64,000 nucleotides of DNA, from positions 1 through 64,000 of IMG/VR virus record IMGVR_UViG_3300044712_000363. One strand, 5' to 3'. Shown one piece after another: positions 59,595 to 64,000 of this stretch. Position 1 is the stretch's first letter, and each line of letters opens with the position of its first letter. The translations under genes and the position numbers were made by a program. The notes under the pieces are model-generated. The model made no database searches. It was not told the DNA's origin and saw only the letters and a program-made list of their open reading frames with translations. The stretch comes from a virus.

Positions 59595-60023
59595 TTAAAT
59601 AAATATCATGTTACCTTCCTGATGGCAAACATTGTCGTCAGAAAGCATCTGAAACCACTCTTCCCTTGTCGCCTTATATGGGCCAAATGTGGTGGCATTA
59701 TCCTCACACCATTCACAAAGTTCTTCTAATGTTGAAAATACTGGCGATACAGGGCTTCCTTCTGATGTGTTTTCCCAAAGCTGATAACCTTCGCCCTCTG
59801 GTGGTTCAACCGGCAATAAAGGCAAATTGTAAAACTTCTCAAAATTTGGGCATCCATCATCAATGATTTCAATACCTTTTATTCGGGCATATGCTTTGCA
59901 CCCGTTACATCCGGCAGAATATTCCGAATGGCAAAAATTGAAATATCTATCGTAATATCCGTACCAAACGGTTTTTAAAGGATAATTAAAATCCAGAGGC
60001 ACTCTTTTTAATAAGCGGCCCAT
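59595..60023 (-). CDS. hypothetical protein, 142 aa
   Basis: ATG after AAGGAG. Contains a cysteine region (CHSEYSAGCNGCKAYARIKG; CPNFEKFYN) and a tryptophan-rich C-terminus. The sequence TLEELCEWCEDNATTFGPYK suggests a globular alpha/beta fold. Not recognised; neighbour of the other early proteins. Confidence 0.62.
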   Translation of the reverse strand: MGRLLKRVPLDFNYPLKTVWYGYYDRYFNFCHSEYSAGCNGCKAYARIKGIEIIDDGCPNFEKFYNLPLLPVEPPEGEGYQLWENTSEGSPVSPVFSTLEELCEWCEDNATTFGPYKATREEWFQMLSDDNVCHQEGNMIFI

Positions 60024-60024
60024 A

Positions 60025-60228
60025 TCAATCTCCTTTCTCTTCGCATTCGCAGCAATATTCCCACCAGATCAAAATCTTGTCGGTCTGTACGTTTGCTCTC
60101 CATACCCTCGGTTCACCGGTCAGTCCTTCCCTCTCAAGCCGCGCATGGATTTTGTCCAGGGCTTCGTCTATTGTTGGGGAAAATACCCTGCCCTGCAGGT
60201 AGACCTGAGTTTTATTCTCCTGCGACAT
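60025..60228 (-). CDS. hypothetical protein, 67 aa
   Basis: ATG in MSQENKTQVYLQGRVFSPTI with GGAG upstream; the longer frame overlaps the MBL gene. Alpha/beta, with IDEALDKIHARLEREGLTGE and two final cysteines (CCECEEKGD). Unknown family. Confidence 0.6.
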   Translation of the reverse strand: MSQENKTQVYLQGRVFSPTIDEALDKIHARLEREGLTGEPRVWRANVQTDKILIWWEYCCECEEKGD

Positions 60229-60916
60229 AGACGGGTACTCCGCAAATTGCCGCAATCTCCCTTTTGAACCTTTCGGTGTCTGAGTTATCACCACTAAGGT
60301 GGATCAGGTGAACTTGGCGTAATTTAGAGAGATCGTTTGCAAGTAGGAATTGCTTACAAGTTTCAAGGCTGAAATGGCTTTTTATGATCCGGTTTTTTAG
60401 TTCTGGTGCCACCGTGCCATTGGCCACATTTTGATTGAGAATATCTAGTGCGTAATTGCACTCGATCATGATCACATTCGGACGAGGGATCAGATATTTA
60501 CAGTAGAACGAATCAGTGATATAAACCAACCTTTCCCCTGCCCTGTTCTCCAAGAGATACCCTAGGTTATAGACATCATGCTGAAGTTCAAACGGGACCA
60601 CAGTCCATGTGCCTATCTTGTATCTCTTTTTGGGTTCCACAATATGAACCCGATGCCCAGATACGTCAATTTCATCCGCCGTAGGTTTGCCCAGATAGAC
60701 ATCTATACCGGCCTTGATTAAATCGGGCGCTGCACGACAGTGATCTAAGTGGGAATGCCCCACCAATACTCCGGAAATACCGGATAATTGGAAGTTTAGC
60801 TTTTGCCGCAGTAATCGGAATTGCAAACCTGCATCCAGTAGCAGGCGGGTTTCGCCGTCATCAACCATATGGGCGTTACCCGCGCTACTGCTGGCTAAAG
60901 TATGGATATTGATCAT
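60212..60916 (-). CDS. metallo-beta-lactamase-fold hydrolase
   Basis: 234 residues: HSHLDHCRA is the MBL metal site (HxHxDH), preceded by LLLDAGLQFRLL and followed by KIGTWTVVPFELQHDVYNLG, IKSHFSLETCKQFLLAND and IHLSGDNSDTERF. This type (YycJ/YhfI-like) occurs beside recT and SbcC-like genes in Firmicutes phages and probably acts on nucleic acid. Start ATG overlaps the RecT stop (TAGATG). Confidence 0.9.
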   Translation of the reverse strand: MINIHTLASSSAGNAHMVDDGETRLLLDAGLQFRLLRQKLNFQLSGISGVLVGHSHLDHCRAAPDLIKAGIDVYLGKPTADEIDVSGHRVHIVEPKKRYKIGTWTVVPFELQHDVYNLGYLLENRAGERLVYITDSFYCKYLIPRPNVIMIECNYALDILNQNVANGTVAPELKNRIIKSHFSLETCKQFLLANDLSKLRQVHLIHLSGDNSDTERFKREIAAICGVPVYVAGE

Positions 60917-61957
60917 CTAAAAACTCGGTCCGTCTGTACCGGTAGCGGGAAGGTCAGGATCAGGCCATTCAAATTCCTGCGACTTTTCCGGCTCCGGCTG
61001 TTTGGTTTCCGGTGCCGGTTTTTTCGATTCTTCCGCCGGCTTCTCTTCCACTACCTCTGCATCAATGTCAATTGTCTCCGTATTCGCATTTACCGCAATT
61101 TCCTCCGCGACTTCGGCCTCTTTCAAGGACTGCTCCATCTGACTCATGCGAACATAATCGTCGTCAATCTTCTGGCTGTCAATGGTGATATTGCCATAAG
61201 CGGCCCGGTATATGGTTTTATAGCACATTTCGTCGTACCACCCGTCAATGGTTTCCTTGCCGACCTTTTTGCCGCCTTCCCATTTATCTTTCTCGCCGCC
61301 CCAGAATTCCGGACTTGCGTATTTTGGCTTGCGCTTCAGAATGTCTTTTAGGCTGAACACAACCAGCTTGTTTTTCTCGGGGTTGTTGGTGAAAATGTGG
61401 TAATAGAATCCGCCGATGATTTCTCCCCTGTCGAATTCGTTCACGATCTCAAATTCAAAGGTTTCAACCGGATTATTCCGGTCTTTCTTGATTGATTTAA
61501 ACCGGTCGTTTTTATAGACCAGTTCCACAATTACGCCGTCGGGAATATCAAGCCCGTATTTTGTGGCCTTGACTTCAATGCCTCGATACCCTTCGATAAA
61601 GGCAAGATCATATTTGCCGGTAGTGTTGTTTTTGTAGGGAATCGGGTGGATGTGGTTCTTCTGCGCCGGATCAAGACCGATTCTTGCGGCGGAAACGACG
61701 TTCCGGGCCAGGAGTTCCATGTTGATATTGTTCCATGTTACAGGCACTGGGTCTTGATTCCGTGTTTTATTCTGCCGCTTTTCCTCGGCGGTTTTTAAAA
61801 CAGCATCTATGACAATAAAATAGTTTTGCGCAAGTCGCTTTTGGAACGGTGTAAGCCTTAATTCGCCGGTTCCAGAAGTAAATTCGGCAGTTACCTTCTG
61901 GACAAACCTTTCCGACATGGTAAGTTCTACTTTGGTTGAGACTTTATTTTCAGACAT
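60917..61957 (-). CDS. recT: RecT single-strand annealing protein
   Basis: 346 residues. RecT family features: TPFQKRLAQNYFIVIDAVLK, NMELLARNVVSAARIGLDPA, HIHPIPYKNNTTGKYDLAFI, EGYRGIEVKATKYGLDIPDG and the C-terminal TIYRAAYGNITIDSQKIDDD. An acidic, proline-rich tail (about residues 280-346) is unusual-length. ATG after GGAGG. It should anneal single strands and promote recombination; needs an exonuclease partner, perhaps the neighbouring proteins. Confidence 0.95.
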   Translation of the reverse strand: MSENKVSTKVELTMSERFVQKVTAEFTSGTGELRLTPFQKRLAQNYFIVIDAVLKTAEEKRQNKTRNQDPVPVTWNNINMELLARNVVSAARIGLDPAQKNHIHPIPYKNNTTGKYDLAFIEGYRGIEVKATKYGLDIPDGVIVELVYKNDRFKSIKKDRNNPVETFEFEIVNEFDRGEIIGGFYYHIFTNNPEKNKLVVFSLKDILKRKPKYASPEFWGGEKDKWEGGKKVGKETIDGWYDEMCYKTIYRAAYGNITIDSQKIDDDYVRMSQMEQSLKEAEVAEEIAVNANTETIDIDAEVVEEKPAEESKKPAPETKQPEPEKSQEFEWPDPDLPATGTDGPSF

Positions 61958-61960
61958 GTG

Positions 61961-63949
61961 TTAAACAGCCTCCCTCAATTTATTTTCGTCCTCTACTTGG
62001 ACGACTAACTTACTGTACATTTCCCGGTTCTCCGGCGTGATTTCCGGCTTCACCAACCGTATGACCTGTGCATCCATTTCCGGCAGTTCCGACACCGATT
62101 CGGCATTATCTACAAACAAAACCGGAGAAAATCCATAATGCTGCGAAAGTGTTTGTATAATGTCCATACCCACAATGATTTTGTGACCGGCGTTTAGCCC
62201 AGAACTGTAGGGGACGCCGTCATAAATGGTTTCACAACATTCCTCTATGCCCCCATTGATGAGGGTCGAGAACATTTTGAAGCGGGCCAGTTTGAATTTG
62301 CTATTGATCCGTTCTTCAAGAAGATTGACTTTCGCCCGGATAAAGGATTCTGTAAGGTATAGCTCTGATTCCAACCGTTCGTATTCCGCCGCCAGTGTCT
62401 TCTCCTGTTTCTTCAGTTCATCGATCCGCTTCTGTCCGGCAACATAGGTGTCTATCTGGTGGAATTGTTTTTCCTTGGCCGTCAGTTCGGTTTCAAGTGC
62501 CGTGATTTCAGTCCGTACCGTAGTAATGGCGTCCTGACTATCGGCAGATAGTGCGGAGATTTCTTTTTGCAGTGCTTCTTTTTCCTCAAATGCCGCCGCA
62601 TATTCTTGCGAAGGTTCGCCGGGACCGATGGAGTCAATCTCATTTTGCAATGTGCCAGCGGTTTTGTGTAGTTCGGGAAGTTGATTGTCAAGGAGTGCAA
62701 TCTGTTTTTCCAACTCCTCATTTGTTGCCACAAGCTTCGCAACCTCGCCCATAATGCCCTTACCCGCGGCATTGATCTTTTCAAGTTTGTCGGATTTCAG
62801 GAGGTTAAAGTCTGCCAGTGCCTTTTGCCTTGCCGTATTCACTTGTTCCTCCGGCAGCGATTGTTTGCAGGTCGGGCAGGTAAGTTGATCATCATGCGCG
62901 AATGCGGTTTTGTTGATCTCGCCATACTGCTCCCGCAACCTTTGGGCCTCGGCTCTCAATCGGGTAATTTCAGTATCGTTCCGGGTAATGCGACCCTGCT
63001 TCAGTTGAATGTCTTGCTCAATGGTGGATATTTGGCCCCGGATGTTGTTCAACTCTGTCCGCTTAGTCTGTGCCTTGCCCAATGTTTCCGCATGCTGTTT
63101 GTTCTGAATATCCAGCAGTTTAGCTTCGATCTGCCGCAGTGCCTTGGTCTTCTCGGCCACTTGACCCCCCGATTGAACGCGAGACAGTTCGTTCCGTTTC
63201 TCCTGGGTCCGGGACTTTAGTCCTTCGATTTCGGAAATGAGTAGGTTTTCGTCAATACCGGTGATGTCAGGCAGTGTGCGGGTGACTTCGTCTATGCGCG
63301 GACTAATTTCCTTAATCTCGGCATTTATCTTTGTCCGGCGGGCAGTAATCACTTTCCGGTGATCGTCAATTGTGCGACCGCCGAGAATAGCAGGAAGCTT
63401 TTTCAGGTTTTCGTCGGACGCGATAACGTCCTCGTCGCTAATGTCTCCGCATACGTCCAATAGGAGTTTCCGGCGCTTTTCCCAATGAAGGTTATTATTG
63501 AAATATGTCGGGCTTGTTAGGAGTTTAAAAATCTCCTCTTCGATCATGCTGGCAATAAAAGCCGTGTAGTCTTTCATCGGTACCGGCACACCGTCAAGGA
63601 AATGCTCTACCGTGTGCCCCGTGAATTCTTCCTTGGCCGAACCTCTCTTGCGAGTGTATTTTTCGCTATAGACCTTCCGCAGAGTGACAAGCCGGCCATT
63701 ATGCCGCAGGACCGCTTCGCACTCATGGTTTAAATGGTGAAGAGGTTCGCCGTCCGGCCCCAGAGTTTTTATTTCGAAATCTGCCTTCCCTGCGCTGTCT
63801 TTGCCGAACAGCAACCAGGAGAACGCATCGCACTGGGTTGTCTTAAAAGTCGCGTTATCTCCGTAAACCGATGCGTTATTCCCGTTCGGTTCAAAAGTAA
63901 ATGATCTACATCCTTTGAAATTGAGTAAACTCAATCTAATTAATTGCAC
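61961..63949 (-). CDS. SbcC/Rad50-like ATPase with zinc hook
   Basis: 662 residues, GTG start with GGAGG upstream. N-terminal ATPase half: GNNASVYGDNATFKTTQCDA with the P-loop region GDNATFKT (second glycine replaced), then SWLLFGKDS; long coiled coils; zinc hook LTCPTCKQSLP at about 360; C-terminal signature GLNAGHKIIVGMDIIQTLSQ and Walker B FSPVLFVDNAESVSE. Such short SbcC-like proteins pair with RecT in phages. No SbcD nuclease is seen nearby. Extends close to the right edge of the window. Confidence 0.9.
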   Translation of the reverse strand: MQLIRLSLLNFKGCRSFTFEPNGNNASVYGDNATFKTTQCDAFSWLLFGKDSAGKADFEIKTLGPDGEPLHHLNHECEAVLRHNGRLVTLRKVYSEKYTRKRGSAKEEFTGHTVEHFLDGVPVPMKDYTAFIASMIEEEIFKLLTSPTYFNNNLHWEKRRKLLLDVCGDISDEDVIASDENLKKLPAILGGRTIDDHRKVITARRTKINAEIKEISPRIDEVTRTLPDITGIDENLLISEIEGLKSRTQEKRNELSRVQSGGQVAEKTKALRQIEAKLLDIQNKQHAETLGKAQTKRTELNNIRGQISTIEQDIQLKQGRITRNDTEITRLRAEAQRLREQYGEINKTAFAHDDQLTCPTCKQSLPEEQVNTARQKALADFNLLKSDKLEKINAAGKGIMGEVAKLVATNEELEKQIALLDNQLPELHKTAGTLQNEIDSIGPGEPSQEYAAAFEEKEALQKEISALSADSQDAITTVRTEITALETELTAKEKQFHQIDTYVAGQKRIDELKKQEKTLAAEYERLESELYLTESFIRAKVNLLEERINSKFKLARFKMFSTLINGGIEECCETIYDGVPYSSGLNAGHKIIVGMDIIQTLSQHYGFSPVLFVDNAESVSELPEMDAQVIRLVKPEITPENREMYSKLVVQVEDENKLREAV

Positions 63950-64000
63950 TTTGCTTGCCTCCTTACTGGCGTAGTTAATGCTTTTCGAACATCCCAGACC

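Noticed and set aside
63950-64000. End of an upstream gene at the right edge
   Set aside because: Two short frames end here (one ...GMFEKH, another through to about 63945), and 50 bases are too few to choose between them.
1-64000. CRISPR array
   Set aside because: No regularly spaced repeats were seen; the direct repeats near 49300 are only two copies.

Overview
The window is almost entirely one temperate, long-tailed (siphovirus-type) phage genome of moderate G+C with very strong AGGAGG-type ribosome binding sites. The SbcC/RecT/AbrB/ArpU/XkdF/HK97 gene set and a HicB-type gene point to a Firmicutes host. A GTA-like tail tip, a lysis cassette ending in an unusual exported beta-rich protein, and a sialic-acid-type sugar pathway make an outer-membrane Firmicute (Negativicutes such as Sporomusa/Pelosinus relatives) the best guess. 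The host assignment is inference; no clear host chromosomal gene is seen.

Layout. Nearly all genes lie on the minus strand and read from right to left. Right end (64-57 kb): SbcC-like ATPase, RecT, metallo-beta-lactamase-fold protein, small early genes, AbrB. 57-50 kb: a second radical SAM enzyme, HTH protein carrying the scar of a deleted cytosine methyltransferase, replication initiator and helicase loader, HNH/AP2 endonucleases, RusA, ArpU-type late regulator. 49-45 kb: small and large terminase, portal, minor head protein. 45-34.4 kb: an inserted accessory block with a zinc-ribbon endonuclease, an orphan HicB, a Com-like zinc ribbon, membrane proteins, then a nonulosonic (sialic/legionaminic/pseudaminic) acid pathway: 4,6-dehydratase, aminotransferase, cytidylyltransferase, NeuB-type synthase, FemAB/GNAT-like acyltransferase, NeuC-type epimerase and a B12 radical SAM enzyme. 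34.3-33.6 kb: a three-gene plus-strand moron with its own promoter and terminator. 33.5-12.7 kb: ChaB-XkdF protease, scaffold, capsid, connectors, a sialyltransferase-like protein embedded among head genes, tail tube, frameshifting tail chaperone, tape measure, GTA-like tail tip and tailspike. 12.4-10.3 kb: holins, amidase, DUF2829/Tad2-like protein and lysis accessory genes. 9.8-4.8 kb: SNF2 helicase, IbrA-like PAPS-reductase-family protein, GNAT and IbrB-like ParB protein. 4.8-1.5 kb: attP candidate, large serine integrase, exported moron protein, repressor, then a divergent Cro with a clear operator array. 1.5-0 kb: small early genes.

How it works together. Lysis genes are contiguous with attP-int-repressor, and Cro reads away to the left toward what would be the right-end early genes if the molecule is circular. 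So the window looks like the excised or circularly permuted form rather than an integrated prophage.

The most interesting system is the CMP-nonulosonate pathway inside the head operon together with a GT42/Maf-like putative transferase between the capsid and connector genes. Together they could decorate the virion with sialic-acid-like sugar, or alter the host surface. Annotations are read from sequence motifs and remembered family features; no database search was run. Where a protein is unrecognised this is stated.
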